Notes: a model not told the origin generated them from the letters alone. Positions 27,020 to 35,628 are shown, numbered from the stretch's first letter. The stretch: DNA of 64,000 bases from an uncultured Bacteroidales bacterium (GCA_934691625.1 CAKUTA010000006.1:41731-105730); one strand, 5' to 3'. Program-made: numbers and translations.

Positions 27020-28051
27020 TCAATACTTCACTTCTGTTTCTACATTGAGACCGGCCTTGAGAGCAGACAGTTCATCAGCCGTCCCGTCAATCCTTATACG
27101 GACAGGCACCCGCTGCTCGACCTTCACGAAATTTCCCGTGGCATTGTTCACAGGAGCACCCATCCATGCGGCACCGGTAGCCGCAGCGATGGCCTCAACA
27201 TGTCCTGTATATGTGACACCAGGGACGGCATCAGCATTGATCCTGACATCAGCGCCTATACAGATATGCTTCATCTGAGTCTCGCGGTAGTCTGCTATGA
27301 TCCAGACATCGGAATCATCCACAACTTTGGCAAGCAGCTGTCCAGGCTGGACAAGCTGGCCGACATGGATATCCTTGCGCCCTATACGTCCGTTACATGG
27401 AGCCACGATCACAGTATATGAAAGCCTGAGCCGGGCAAGTTCCAGGGCAGCCTCAGCAAGCTGGACACCAGCCTCGCTCTGTCCCAGGCGCCCGGTAAGT
27501 TCATTGCCCACAAGTTCCGTGGACTTCCTCTGGCGACTCACCTGCTCATAACGGGCCTTAGCAGCCTTGTATCTTGTTTCCACGGCATCGAACTGCTGCT
27601 GAGTCACGGCATCCTTAGCGAGCAGGGCCTTGTAACGCTCATAGTCGTCTTTCGCATTGGCAAGATTGACCTTCGCCTCCTCGATGCCCGCCTCGACGAC
27701 ACTCACATTGCTGGCGGTCGTCTTCAGGCTCGCGGCATCGGCAGACTTCCCGGAGCGTGCCCGCGCGAGATCCGCCTGCGCCTGCGCCAACTGATAGAGA
27801 TATTCGGTATTGTCAATGACAACCAGCGTATCGCCTTTATGGACATGCTGATACTCATCGAAACGGATCTCGCTGATGAAGCCCTGCACCCTGGTATTGA
27901 CCGGGGAGATATGGCGCTCGACCCGCGCATCATCGGTATATTCGACACTGCCGAGATGCACGAAGCGTGTGCAGACGTAGGCGATTCCGCAGATAATCAG
28001 AATGATTATCACTGCATTGTATATTCTTTTGATTGTCTTCTTGTTCTCCAT
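27020..28051 (-). CDS. HlyD/EmrA-family membrane fusion protein
   Basis: The 343-residue adaptor has an N-terminal membrane helix (VIIILIICGIAYVC), a barrel-sandwich half (HISPVNTRVQGFISEIRFDE), a coiled-coil hairpin (about residues 85-200) and the second half-motif TVIVAPCNGRIGRKDIHVGQ. It links the permease to the outer-membrane channel. I chose MENKKTIKRIYNA as start; the longer form (28111) would begin inside a family B repeat. Confidence 0.9.
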   Translation of the reverse strand: MENKKTIKRIYNAVIIILIICGIAYVCTRFVHLGSVEYTDDARVERHISPVNTRVQGFISEIRFDEYQHVHKGDTLVVIDNTEYLYQLAQAQADLARARSGKSADAASLKTTASNVSVVEAGIEEAKVNLANAKDDYERYKALLAKDAVTQQQFDAVETRYKAAKARYEQVSRQRKSTELVGNELTGRLGQSEAGVQLAEAALELARLRLSYTVIVAPCNGRIGRKDIHVGQLVQPGQLLAKVVDDSDVWIIADYRETQMKHICIGADVRINADAVPGVTYTGHVEAIAAATGAAWMGAPVNNATGNFVKVEQRVPVRIRIDGTADELSALKAGLNVETEVKY

Positions 28052-28062
28052 GGTATGATAAA

Positions 28063-28193
28063 TTTCAGACTTATGCACTTCAGGCCGGCACCAGATAAAA
28101 TGGTGCGACATAAAAAGCGCACATTTCGGTTAATTAATTAAATATAAACACATTAACACTCTTCAAAATCGTCATATATGCTATTTTGAAAAA
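28063..28193 (-). repeat. Family B interspersed repeat, copy B5, inside the efflux operon
   Basis: On the minus strand it reads TTTTTCAAAATAGCATATAT, GACGATTTTGAA, TTTAATTAATTAACC, GTGCGCTTTTTATG and GGCCTGAAGTGCATAAG. It fills the spacer between the tolC-like and emrA-like genes, so the operon transcript must carry its hairpin. Confidence 0.85.
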
Positions 28194-28291
28194 CGCCAAA
28201 TAATTATAAATAAACAAGTTGAGAAAATAGCGAATTAGAAACCCTGGATCTTCGAGTATAGGACCTATCTAAACACATCGCAGAAACGCTC

Positions 28292-29665
28292 CTACAGCAC
28301 TCCTGCGGCATATTTCAGCCGGCACAGCCTGTACTCAATCTCAGCTTCCGCATCGGCGACACCTAGTTCCGCATCCAGCTTCATATTGAACGCATCCAGC
28401 ATATCAGTCACAAGCACTAGCTGCTCTATATACCGGTCGTGCACCCTCTCATAGTTTTCATCCGCCAGCTGAAGGCTCTTCTCCCGTGTCTCAAGCTCCA
28501 CATAGGCCTGCTGGTAATCAGTAAACGCCTGCTGCACATCATTCTGAAGATTCTCCTTCGACACTTTACGGGCCTGCTCCGCCTGTCTGACGGCAAGCGT
28601 CGCCTGCTTCAGCTTATGTCCGGACTTGTACAGGGAGCCGAACTCGTATCTGATTCCCAGACCGACATACCAGATATTCAAGTTCTTATCAATCGGAGGA
28701 ATCTCGAATGTAATCGGCCCGTTGAAATTCTCATGCGCAACCACAGCGACCTTCGGGAGTCGTCCACTGCGGACAATCTGCCTCTGCGCCACCGCAATAT
28801 CAGCATTGACATCAGCAATCTTCAGTTCCGGCGAAGTCTGTTCTGCCCTGTCCTGCCAGGCGGAATGGGCATCGGCACGCATATCTTCCGGTTCCGACAA
28901 TGCAGGGGTTATGACCGTCCCTTCAGGAAGCCCTAGAGTGTTGCAGAGCCTGTAGTTCAATACCACGGCATTGTTCTCCATGCGGACAAGCTCCAGCTTC
29001 AGCATCTCCAGACGAAGCTCGTATCGGGTCACGTCATTCGCAAGCGCAAGTCCCTGTTCCCGTTTGGCCTGTATTTCCTCTATAAGTTTCTCTGTCAATG
29101 AGATGTTCTCCTTATAGACCTTGATGTCATTGTCAATCCTGAAAAGGTCAATGCATTGACCGGCGGCCATAAGCCTCAGGCCCTGACGGCTCTTGTCAAT
29201 CTGAGCCGATGCCAGACCGGCCTGGTTCTCGGCAATCCGGATTCCTGCATTGACAGCACCTCCTGCATATACGACCTGCTGCGCCTCCAGCGTGAATCCG
29301 TTTCCGAAATGGGGTGACGGCGCCTTGGTGAAGTTCGAGAAGTTCCTGTCAGTCAGGAATGCATCTCCTATATAGCTGACATTCAGCTCGGCATTAAGTT
29401 CGGGAAGCCGGGCATTTTTTGCAGCCTGTATCCCCTCTTCAGATGCCTCCTTTGCCGAGCGAAGCATCTCCATCGTCCTGTTTCCGGTCTCGATACGTGA
29501 AAACATTTCGGACAATGTCAGCCTCAACGTATCCCCATGGCTGTCCTCTTCCCATTCTTCAGCGTTGCGGCCGAAAACAGGTGACATCCCGGCTCCGGCC
29601 GGAAGCAATAGTGACAATAAGACTGCGGCAGCCGTTCCTGCCGCTTTGCATTTTCTGAAATCCAT
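28292..29665 (-). CDS. TolC-family outer-membrane efflux protein
   Basis: The 457-residue protein has a signal peptide (GTAAAVLLSLLLPAGAG) and long helical repeats with the TolC pattern (LPELNAELNVSYIGD, GLRLMAAGQCIDLFRIDND, LPKVAVVAHENFNGP). The internal repeat LQNDVQQAFTDYQQAYVELE is the usual coiled-coil part. I chose MDFRKCKAAG as start. It is the first gene of the efflux operon, with an emrA-like gene 240 nt downstream. Confidence 0.88.
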   Translation of the reverse strand: MDFRKCKAAGTAAAVLLSLLLPAGAGMSPVFGRNAEEWEEDSHGDTLRLTLSEMFSRIETGNRTMEMLRSAKEASEEGIQAAKNARLPELNAELNVSYIGDAFLTDRNFSNFTKAPSPHFGNGFTLEAQQVVYAGGAVNAGIRIAENQAGLASAQIDKSRQGLRLMAAGQCIDLFRIDNDIKVYKENISLTEKLIEEIQAKREQGLALANDVTRYELRLEMLKLELVRMENNAVVLNYRLCNTLGLPEGTVITPALSEPEDMRADAHSAWQDRAEQTSPELKIADVNADIAVAQRQIVRSGRLPKVAVVAHENFNGPITFEIPPIDKNLNIWYVGLGIRYEFGSLYKSGHKLKQATLAVRQAEQARKVSKENLQNDVQQAFTDYQQAYVELETREKSLQLADENYERVHDRYIEQLVLVTDMLDAFNMKLDAELGVADAEAEIEYRLCRLKYAAGVL

Positions 29666-29722
29666 TTCTGATAATTCGATTTTTCGGCTGCAAAGGTATT
29701 GCGCAAATGCGACGGAAGCGTT

Positions 29723-29748
29723 GGACAAAACTAGCTAAAAATAGGACA
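29723..29748. promoter_or_regulatory. Probable AraC operator: two GGACA direct repeats
   Basis: TTGGACAAAAC and TAGGACATAAC repeat with a 21-bp period (two helical turns) in the divergent spacer between the efflux operon and its AraC-type gene. Possible -7 boxes lie at 29691-29698 (minus, TACCTTTG) and 29786-29793 (plus, GATATTTG). Paired half-sites at this spacing suit an AraC dimer. Confidence 0.6.
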
Positions 29749-29813
29749 TAACGGAACTATTATAGCGTTTTATGATATTTTTCCCGATATTTGCAGCACA
29801 AAAGAGAACATGA

Positions 29814-30671
29814 ATGGATAAAGAATTAAGGCCTGACGGAAAGGTTGCACTACTGGAAGGAGTGCAGGAAATGGCAGCCGGCTCCGCCAGAGATGAAGGC
29901 GGAACGGAAAGGCTCGTCGAGAATGGAATAATCGTCCATTGCCAGAACGGGCAGGCTGATGTCAATGTGAATTACAAGAGATGGCATCTGCCGTCAGGAG
30001 GCGTGATGACATTGTTCCCGGGCGATCTTGTCTCAATAGCCATGAAAAGTGACGATTTTTCCGTGGACATGCTGATTTTCACCCCTGCGATTCTGCGCGA
30101 GGCCAGCCTGGACATAGAGCGTTCCATATATGAGGCGCTGAGGGAGGACAGGTGCAGGAGTGACTCCCCCGTCGTTACGCAGATCGTAAGTTCAATGTTT
30201 ACACTCCTCAGTATCTACTTTCATCAGAGCGAATGCAAATGTCTGGAGAAACTGGTTCTCTGTCAGCTGAAAGCCTTCTTCATAGGCTTCCATGACTACA
30301 TCACAAGATTCCCGGAACTCGCGCCCGCCTCCGCAGCAGGCTCGAAAAGGAAAAGGTCCATTTTCAATGCCTTCATGCAGATGCTGGAGCAGGATTTCCG
30401 GACATATCGTGATGCAAGCTGGTACGCAAACCGTCTGAGCATCACGCCGAAGTATCTGAATATCATCACAAAGGACATCTCGGGAAGACACGTAAAGACA
30501 CTAATCGACCATTATGTGATACTAAAGCTTAAACAAGAGCTTGAAAGCACCGACAAGCCACTGAAACAGATAGCCTGGGACTACAACTTCAGCGACGCTT
30601 CCTTCTTCACACGCTATTTCCGCCGCCACACAGGCCTCACCCCACGCGCATGGCGTGTCAGAAACGTGTAG
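29814..30671 (+). CDS. AraC-family transcriptional regulator
   Basis: This 285-residue protein has an N-terminal cupin-like sensing domain (IIVHCQNGQADVNVNYKRWH, GVMTLFPGDLVSIAM) and a C-terminal pair of HTH motifs (DASWYANRLSITPKYLNIIT and PLKQIAWDYNFSDASFFTRY, then FRRHTGLTPRAWR). It is divergent from the tolC-emrAB operon and probably controls it. The ligand is unknown. Confidence 0.9.
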   Translation: MDKELRPDGKVALLEGVQEMAAGSARDEGGTERLVENGIIVHCQNGQADVNVNYKRWHLPSGGVMTLFPGDLVSIAMKSDDFSVDMLIFTPAILREASLDIERSIYEALREDRCRSDSPVVTQIVSSMFTLLSIYFHQSECKCLEKLVLCQLKAFFIGFHDYITRFPELAPASAAGSKRKRSIFNAFMQMLEQDFRTYRDASWYANRLSITPKYLNIITKDISGRHVKTLIDHYVILKLKQELESTDKPLKQIAWDYNFSDASFFTRYFRRHTGLTPRAWRVRNV

Positions 30672-30736
30672 CAAGGCATGTGAAGCCACATGAGGAGACA
30701 ATGTGCCCGGCTCTGCGGTCTCTAGAACAGAACTTA

Positions 30737-30814
30737 TATTGACTATCAAATACTTACAAATCTCAAAGTACAGCGCCGCGCACTTTGGTATTTATAACTC
30801 ATTGATAATCAACA
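30737..30814 (+). repeat. Family C palindromic repeat, copy C3
   Basis: TATTGACTATCAAATACTTA, TCTCAAAGTACAGCGCCGCG, CACTTTGGTATTTATAACTC and ATTGATAATCAA form outer and inner stems. It follows the AraC-type gene. Between it and the promoter at 30926 I see no gene. Confidence 0.8.
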
Positions 30815-30925
30815 AAGGCATTAAGGTGGCTCCACATTTATCAATCAATATCCCAAGACTACCTGCCACGACACAGCTGCTGACCAGTGACGGCTCCGTC
30901 CTCCTGTCTCCAGCCGGAAGGCTTT

Positions 30926-30955
30926 TTGCCGATGCAGATTTGTTTTGTACCTTTG
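30926..30955 (+). promoter_or_regulatory. Consensus promoter upstream of the Fsr-like pump
   Basis: TTG (30926-30928), a 19-bp spacer and TACCTTTG (30948-30955) match the Bacteroidota consensus. The only rightward gene downstream starts at 31233, so the leader would be about 270 nt and would contain family A copy A3. Confidence 0.65.
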
Positions 30956-31019
30956 CGCAGCATTTCCAATAGTCAATCTGCCGTGACCGATGACTCATCA
31001 TGCCATTGACGAGGCTTTA

Positions 31020-31182
31020 AGAAGCTGTTTTGAAATGATTAAAAAGTTGTTTGAGGTAAAATTCCTTCATCTTCTTCCCGTGGATTCAGATCAGATAGGC
31101 ACAGCTATCTTCCCAGCCCCCTCGGTCGAACCTGAAGCTTTTTCCTCTCAAACCTTCTGATAATAATTCCAAAACAGCTTCT
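31020..31182 (+). repeat. Family A repeat, copy A3 (complete)
   Basis: This 163-bp element runs from AGAAGCTGTTTTGAAATGAT to ATAATTCCAAAACAGCTTCT. The middle has CAGATAGGCACAGCTATCTT. It lies between a promoter and the MFS gene, in the same orientation as copy A4 on the other side of that gene. Confidence 0.9.
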
Positions 31183-31232
31183 TCGAGGAGGACAGCAGCA
31201 GAAAAGTCAGACAGTTCCTAAAGAGATTCCAG

Positions 31233-32468
31233 ATGATGAATGTCAATTTGACCGGCAGACAAACCGGAAAGAGTACCAGCGGAGGCACCGCCTATTCAAT
31301 ACTGATAACATGCGGCATCGGACATTTTCTGAACGACATGATCCAGTCGGTGATCCCGTCCATCTATCCGGTAATCAAGGACGCCTATGGATTCACATTC
31401 GCACAGATAGGCATAATCACATTGGTCTTCCAGATGACATCGTCCATACTTCAGCCATTCACAGGCTATTATGCCGACAAGAGGCCTAGTCCTTATGCCC
31501 TTTCCATAGGAATGTGCTTCACATTGGCAGGGCTCCTCATGCTCGCCGGTGCGGGCACTTTCTGGACAATCCTCATTTCAGTAGGAATAATCGGAATGGG
31601 CTCATCCATATTCCACCCGGAAGCTTCCAGAGTCGCACAGATGGCCTCGGGAGGAAGAAAAAGCCTGGCGCAGTCCATATTCCAGGTAGGAGGAAACGGA
31701 GGAAACGCTCTCGGGCCTCTGCTGGCAGCATTGATAGTCCTGCCTTTCGGTCAGAGTTCCATCAGATGGTTCGCATTGATTGCAGTCCTTGCCGCGGTCA
31801 TTCTGCTGCACGTCGCATCCTGGTACAAGGAGAGAATCGCCACACATACCGACCATCCGGAGATCAATGCCGGTGTACGTGATGATATCCCACGCCGCAA
31901 GGTTCACACGGCAATGCTTATTCTCGTGGCATTGATCTTCTCCAAATACTTCTACCTGTCCTGCATGACGAGCTACTTCACGTTCTTCCTGATGGACAAG
32001 TTCTCGATGACTGTGCAGAATTCCCAGCTCTGCCTTTTCGCCTTTCTCGCAGCCTCTGCGCTCGGCACTGTAGGCGGAGGACTTTTGGGAGACAAGTACG
32101 GAAGGAAATACATAATCTGGGGCTCCATCCTGGGAGCAGCGCCTTTCGCTCTGATGCTGCCGCACGTAAACTGCTTCTGGACAATAACCCTGTCTGTTAT
32201 CATTGGCCTGGTGATTTCATCTGCATTCTCCTCTATCGTGGTGTATGCGACAGACCTGATGCCCGACAGGATAGGAATGATCTCCGGTGTATTCTTCGGG
32301 CTCATGTTCGGTCTCGGAGGCATCGGCTCCGCGTTCTTCGGATGGCTGGCTGACAGGACGAGCATAGGGTTCATCTTCAATGTGAGTGCATTCCTGCCGC
32401 TTCTCGGCATTGTGGCGGGATTCCTTCCGGACACAAGAAACAAATCCTATGAATCTGTTTTGAAATGA
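31233..32468 (+). CDS. MFS transporter of the fosmidomycin-resistance (Fsr) family
   Basis: The 411-residue protein has 12 predicted helices. GHFLNDMIQSVIPSIYPVIK, QPFTGYYADKRP and GMGSSIFHPEASRVAQMASG are characteristic of the Fsr branch. It is probably a proton-driven drug exporter; the natural substrate is unknown. The last five residues (ESVLK) and the stop codon are encoded by family A copy A4, so that insertion has replaced the original C-terminal end. Copies A3 and A4 flank the gene in direct orientation. Confidence 0.9.
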   Translation: MMNVNLTGRQTGKSTSGGTAYSILITCGIGHFLNDMIQSVIPSIYPVIKDAYGFTFAQIGIITLVFQMTSSILQPFTGYYADKRPSPYALSIGMCFTLAGLLMLAGAGTFWTILISVGIIGMGSSIFHPEASRVAQMASGGRKSLAQSIFQVGGNGGNALGPLLAALIVLPFGQSSIRWFALIAVLAAVILLHVASWYKERIATHTDHPEINAGVRDDIPRRKVHTAMLILVALIFSKYFYLSCMTSYFTFFLMDKFSMTVQNSQLCLFAFLAASALGTVGGGLLGDKYGRKYIIWGSILGAAPFALMLPHVNCFWTITLSVIIGLVISSAFSSIVVYATDLMPDRIGMISGVFFGLMFGLGGIGSAFFGWLADRTSIGFIFNVSAFLPLLGIVAGFLPDTRNKSYESVLK

Positions 32469-32613
32469 TTGAAAAGTTGTTTGAAATAAAATTCCTTCAT
32501 CTTCTTTCCAGAGTATTCAGATCAGACAGGCACCGCTATATTCCCCGAATCCCCGGTCGAACCTGAATTTTTTTCCACTCAAACCTTCAGATAATAATTC
32601 CAAAACAACTTCT
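32451..32613 (+). repeat. Family A repeat, copy A4, overlapping the end of the MFS gene
   Basis: It starts GAATCTGTTTTGAAATGATT (left end diverged at two positions) and ends ATAATTCCAAAACAACTTCT. Its first 18 bp encode the last five codons and the TGA of the Fsr-like gene. The ATG of the alkyltransferase gene follows 5 nt after its end. Confidence 0.88.
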
Positions 32614-32617
32614 AAAT

Positions 32618-33151
32618 ATGGCAATACAAAGACATCTAGTCCACATTCAACGCGATCATTCCCCCTGCGGAGAAATACTTCTCGGTTCCATCGGGGATAG
32701 ACTTTGTCTCTGCGACTGGAACGGGAAGGCATGCGTCGAAAGCAACAAGCGCAGAATCAGCAGGATACTCAATGCCGATTTCACGGAAGCTTCGTCAGAT
32801 GTCATAAAGATGGCTATCAGAGAGCTGGACGAATACTTCTCCGGTGCCCGCAGAACATTCGATATCCCACTGCAGTTCGCAGGCACGGAGTTTCAGCAAG
32901 GTGTTTGGCGTGCTCTGCTGGACATCCCTTATGGAGAGACCAGAAGCTACATGAACATCGCCTGTGCCGTGAACAATCCGAAAGGAGTAAGGGCTGTGGC
33001 ACAGGCTATCGGGGACAATGCGATAAGCATCATTGTCCCCTGCCATCGTGTAATCGGATCAAACGGCTCATTGACAGGCTTCGCTGGAGGTCTGGATGCC
33101 AAGCGACGCCTTCTCGCCATTGAGAACGGCGATACGTTTCTGGAATTATAG
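32618..33151 (+). CDS. Methylated-DNA-protein cysteine methyltransferase
   Basis: The 177-residue suicide enzyme removes methyl groups from O6-methylguanine. The active-site motif is IIVPCHRVIG, followed by GSLTGFAGGLDAKRRLLAIE. The FQQGVWRALLDIPYGETRSY helix-turn-helix recognises DNA. The single-domain Ogt type fits. Its start codon lies just after family A copy A4, so its expression signals may come from that repeat or from the pump promoter. Confidence 0.93.
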   Translation: MAIQRHLVHIQRDHSPCGEILLGSIGDRLCLCDWNGKACVESNKRRISRILNADFTEASSDVIKMAIRELDEYFSGARRTFDIPLQFAGTEFQQGVWRALLDIPYGETRSYMNIACAVNNPKGVRAVAQAIGDNAISIIVPCHRVIGSNGSLTGFAGGLDAKRRLLAIENGDTFLEL

Positions 33152-33154
33152 AAG

Positions 33155-34492
33155 CTAGAACTTGAAGGACAATCCTGCTGACACATAGCCGGTATCGTGG
33201 CCGCCTTCCACCCAAATGCCAGCCTTGTTGCAGAAGTACCAGCGGAGTCCCGCCGTCGCAAGTACCCCCATCCTCGTATCCATCTTGTTGAAAGCCGAGC
33301 TGGCTTTTTCACCGCTTTCGTGGTCAGTGGTATGTTCTCCGATCAGTCCTGCATCAATCATTGCCCTGGCGTAGAGCTCAAGACGGCGGCAAAGTGTAAG
33401 ATGGTAGCTGAGACCGGCTGCAAGATCCACCCTGTTGCAGTATGTGTCCTGTTGCTTGTTCCCGTAGCCATTGTCAAGCATCCAGTTATAGCCATATCTG
33501 GAGTATTCTCCGCCGATTGCCCAGCCGAGGCTTCCGAAGCGGCCGAAGTCCAGGAAGCAGATGTCCGAATAAATCATCACCGGAGGAACCGCCATATTGA
33601 ACGAAGATTCTGCAGCGTCATCTGTGGCATGCTTCATCACCCTCGACCAGTCCGCTATCACAGGCGACACTCCGAGCTGCAGTGTCCTGGTATATTTCGG
33701 GAATACAATTTCAGATTTCGTGCGTTTCCAAGCAACATTCTTTTCGGCATCCGAAGCGGCGATTCCGCCCTGGACTCCGGTCTGCTCAGGCTTGAGCTTC
33801 CCGTCTGTGCGACGGGCGGTATTCCCGTATGAAGTTTCCCATGCATGAACCACGTCCATGAAAGTGCTGAACTCCCCTGCCTTTATTCTCTGTGCAAATT
33901 CAGGATAATCATAGATTTTTCCGAAATACATATTCAGCATTGACGTGGACATCGAAGGCTCGGCCCTGTCGAAAATGCTCTCACGTGTATCAGAGCCCAC
34001 CATGATGGCCATATCGCCAGCGATGCTCAGGTACCACGAGCGTATCGGACGCACGACGGTAATATTTCTTCCTGTCCTCTCTGCCTCGACAGTGAAAAGA
34101 GAATACAGGTCAATGCCCCTTCCACGGTATTCCTCACGTACCCATTCCACCTTGGCTGCTCCACCGAGAGCGCCGTACATCTTGACGAGCCGTTTCACAT
34201 ATTTGTCAGAGCCTTCGAGAAGGAGTGAATCGACATCTTCATTGACATATCTTATTCTCTCGCCGTCAGGGGTCTGGCTGAACTCGATATGGTCGGGACG
34301 GTTGACAAGTGCCGAGCGGAGATAGCCGTCAATGACCTGCTGTCCGCCCTTGTTAAGCCAGACTGTAGCCTTGACATCTTCGTCTTTCTGGCGTCTGGAC
34401 TTCTTGTCTGATACTGTCTGCGCATTTGCAGACAAGCCTGCAAGCAGCATCATTGCAGCTGACAGGCTGACAAAAACATTGTTATGCATCAT
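33155..34492 (-). CDS. Hypothetical secreted protein with possible beta-barrel C-terminal half
   Basis: This 445-residue protein has a signal peptide (SLSAAMMLLAGLSANAQ) and a first part with repeated short beta/charged segments (YVKRLVKMYGALGGAAKVEW). The second half alternates polar and aromatic residues and ends GGHDTGYVSAGLSFKF, an end typical of outer-membrane barrels. I cannot name a family. It lies downstream of a small lipoprotein gene; a family A end piece lies between them. Confidence 0.7.
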   Translation of the reverse strand: MMHNNVFVSLSAAMMLLAGLSANAQTVSDKKSRRQKDEDVKATVWLNKGGQQVIDGYLRSALVNRPDHIEFSQTPDGERIRYVNEDVDSLLLEGSDKYVKRLVKMYGALGGAAKVEWVREEYRGRGIDLYSLFTVEAERTGRNITVVRPIRSWYLSIAGDMAIMVGSDTRESIFDRAEPSMSTSMLNMYFGKIYDYPEFAQRIKAGEFSTFMDVVHAWETSYGNTARRTDGKLKPEQTGVQGGIAASDAEKNVAWKRTKSEIVFPKYTRTLQLGVSPVIADWSRVMKHATDDAAESSFNMAVPPVMIYSDICFLDFGRFGSLGWAIGGEYSRYGYNWMLDNGYGNKQQDTYCNRVDLAAGLSYHLTLCRRLELYARAMIDAGLIGEHTTDHESGEKASSAFNKMDTRMGVLATAGLRWYFCNKAGIWVEGGHDTGYVSAGLSFKF

Positions 34493-34493
34493 A

Positions 34494-34527
34494 AAACCTT
34501 CAGAGAATAATTTCTAAACAGATTCTT
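34494..34527 (+). repeat. Right-end fragment of family A repeat, copy A7
   Basis: AAAACCTTCAGAGAATAATT, then TCTAAACAGATTCTT, matches the right arm of family A (AAACCTTCAGATAATAATT, CCAAAACAGCTTCT). It fills the gap between two leftward genes and touches the stop codon of the upstream one. Confidence 0.6.
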
Positions 34528-34933
34528 ACCTGACATCAACTGAAAAACTCAATGCGAAATTGCCGCCCGACCAGCCTCCCGTGAATGTATATTCTGTCTT
34601 ATCGACTGTCTTGCGGTATATTTCCGAACCCTCGCTCCTGGTGAACCCTGCCGGGATGAACTTGGCATAATATGTCGTCGCCACAGACTCGGCGCACTCG
34701 TAGTCGAAGAATGTCAGAGTCTTCATGTCGCTGCCTAGCTCCTTATACTGCCAGTTCTCCACGTCCCCGTCGAACACAGGAAACCCCTCAAGGAAAGGAT
34801 AGGCCTTGACAAGCGATGCCCATGCTATCTTGTCCGTTGGGCATATTACCGGATCATTTCCTGAGTTTTCCTTGCCACAGCTGCATACAAGTGCCATTGC
34901 GGCACAAATCAATGTGAAAATATACTTTTTCAT
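34526..34933 (-). CDS. Hypothetical small lipoprotein
   Basis: This 135-residue protein has a signal MKKYIFTLICAAMALVCSCG whose cysteines fit a lipobox (LVCSC). The mature part is mixed alpha/beta (WASLVKAYPFLEGFPVFDGD, SVATTYYAKFIPAGFTRSE). Unknown family. It is the first gene of a two-gene leftward unit. Its stop codon lies at the edge of a family A fragment. Confidence 0.7.
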   Translation of the reverse strand: MKKYIFTLICAAMALVCSCGKENSGNDPVICPTDKIAWASLVKAYPFLEGFPVFDGDVENWQYKELGSDMKTLTFFDYECAESVATTYYAKFIPAGFTRSEGSEIYRKTVDKTEYTFTGGWSGGNFALSFSVDVR

Positions 34934-35042
34934 AACAGTTGGTTTTTACTGCAAATATAGCTCTTCCCCCCCATAAATTCAAAGCATTTTTCGATTTTTC
35001 ATGCTGGCGTCTGCCACGAGTTTGTTCCGGGAAAGAAGCTGG

Positions 35043-35120
35043 CATTGATTTTCAATGAGTTACTAATCCCAAAGTACGGAGCCATGACATTTGAAAATCG
35101 TAAGTGCCTGAAACTCAATA
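35043..35120 (+). repeat. Family C palindromic repeat, copy C4 (diverged)
   Basis: ATTGATTTTCAATGAGTTAC, AATCCCAAAGTAC and GACATTTGAAAATCGTAAGT match the family plan, with a weaker right arm. It ends just after the 68-residue gene on the minus strand. Confidence 0.6.
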
Positions 35121-35136
35121 CAAGGTTAATCTGATT

Positions 35137-35343
35137 TCATATCATCAGCATTATGCGCCCCTCCGCCTTGACAAATGTGTCTGGATAGTGCATCACGACA
35201 GCATATACCTGGGCGGACGTGACAGGCTGTCCATCCTTGCGCACATACAGTCTGCGGCGGTTGATGACATCCGCGATCTGCTCTGTCTTCAGCCCGCCGT
35301 TACGCTCGGCAAGGACATATAGTATGGCTTCCTCTATCTTCAT
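35137..35343 (-). CDS. Small winged-helix (HARE-HTH-like) protein
   Basis: The 68-residue protein MKIEEAILYVLAERNGGLKT continues with EQIADVINRRRLYVRKDGQP and ends EGRIMLMI. The helix pattern, the RKDGQPVT segment and a final short strand pair resemble HARE-HTH DNA-binding domains. This is an inference from pattern. A decayed copy of its first 20 codons occurs at 53681-53740, which supports a real gene family. A TATATTTG box on the minus strand lies about 50 nt upstream. Confidence 0.6.
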   Translation of the reverse strand: MKIEEAILYVLAERNGGLKTEQIADVINRRRLYVRKDGQPVTSAQVYAVVMHYPDTFVKAEGRIMLMI

Positions 35344-35460
35344 AATCTAAATAATCCGGCTGTGGTCTGCCGACAGCAGCCTTAAACCCTATCAAATATA
35401 GCAATAATTTTCAGGATCGTGCGCCTCGGACTGACAGCATCACGGCAAGCGGCTCTTCTC

Positions 35461-35491
35461 TTGCAGATCTGAACGAGCTTTCATACTTTTG
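35461..35491 (+). promoter_or_regulatory. Promoter of the acetyltransferase at 35629
   Basis: TTG (35461-35463), a 20-bp spacer and TACTTTTG (35484-35491) fit the Bacteroidota consensus. The leader would be about 130 nt and contain family B copy B3. Confidence 0.65.
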
Positions 35492-35559
35492 CAACAAAGC
35501 TGCAACGAGGGAAAACCGATTACGTTTACTTAACTAGTTACTTTACAGCCATTTAGCAA

Positions 35560-35628
35560 TTTCAAAATAGTTCCAGTGGAGATTTTGAAAAATATCAAAA
35601 CATTGATATTTAATTAATTAGCAAAAAA
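35560..35628 (+). repeat. Family B repeat, copy B3 (first half) fused to a start codon
   Basis: TTTCAAAATAGTTCCAGTGG, GATTTTGAAAAATATC and GATATTTAATTAATTAGC match the first 70 bp of the family. The repeat stops exactly at the ATG of the acetyltransferase, so its hairpin lies in the 5' leader. Confidence 0.75.

Noticed and set aside
30703..30972. 89-codon plus-strand frame after the AraC regulator
   Set aside because: It runs through family C copy C3 and into the promoter region at 30926, has no family pattern and shows no ribosome site.
31020..31182. Family A as a complete insertion sequence
   Set aside because: At about 163 bp it cannot encode a transposase and shows no target duplication by eye; it is treated as a MITE-like repeat.
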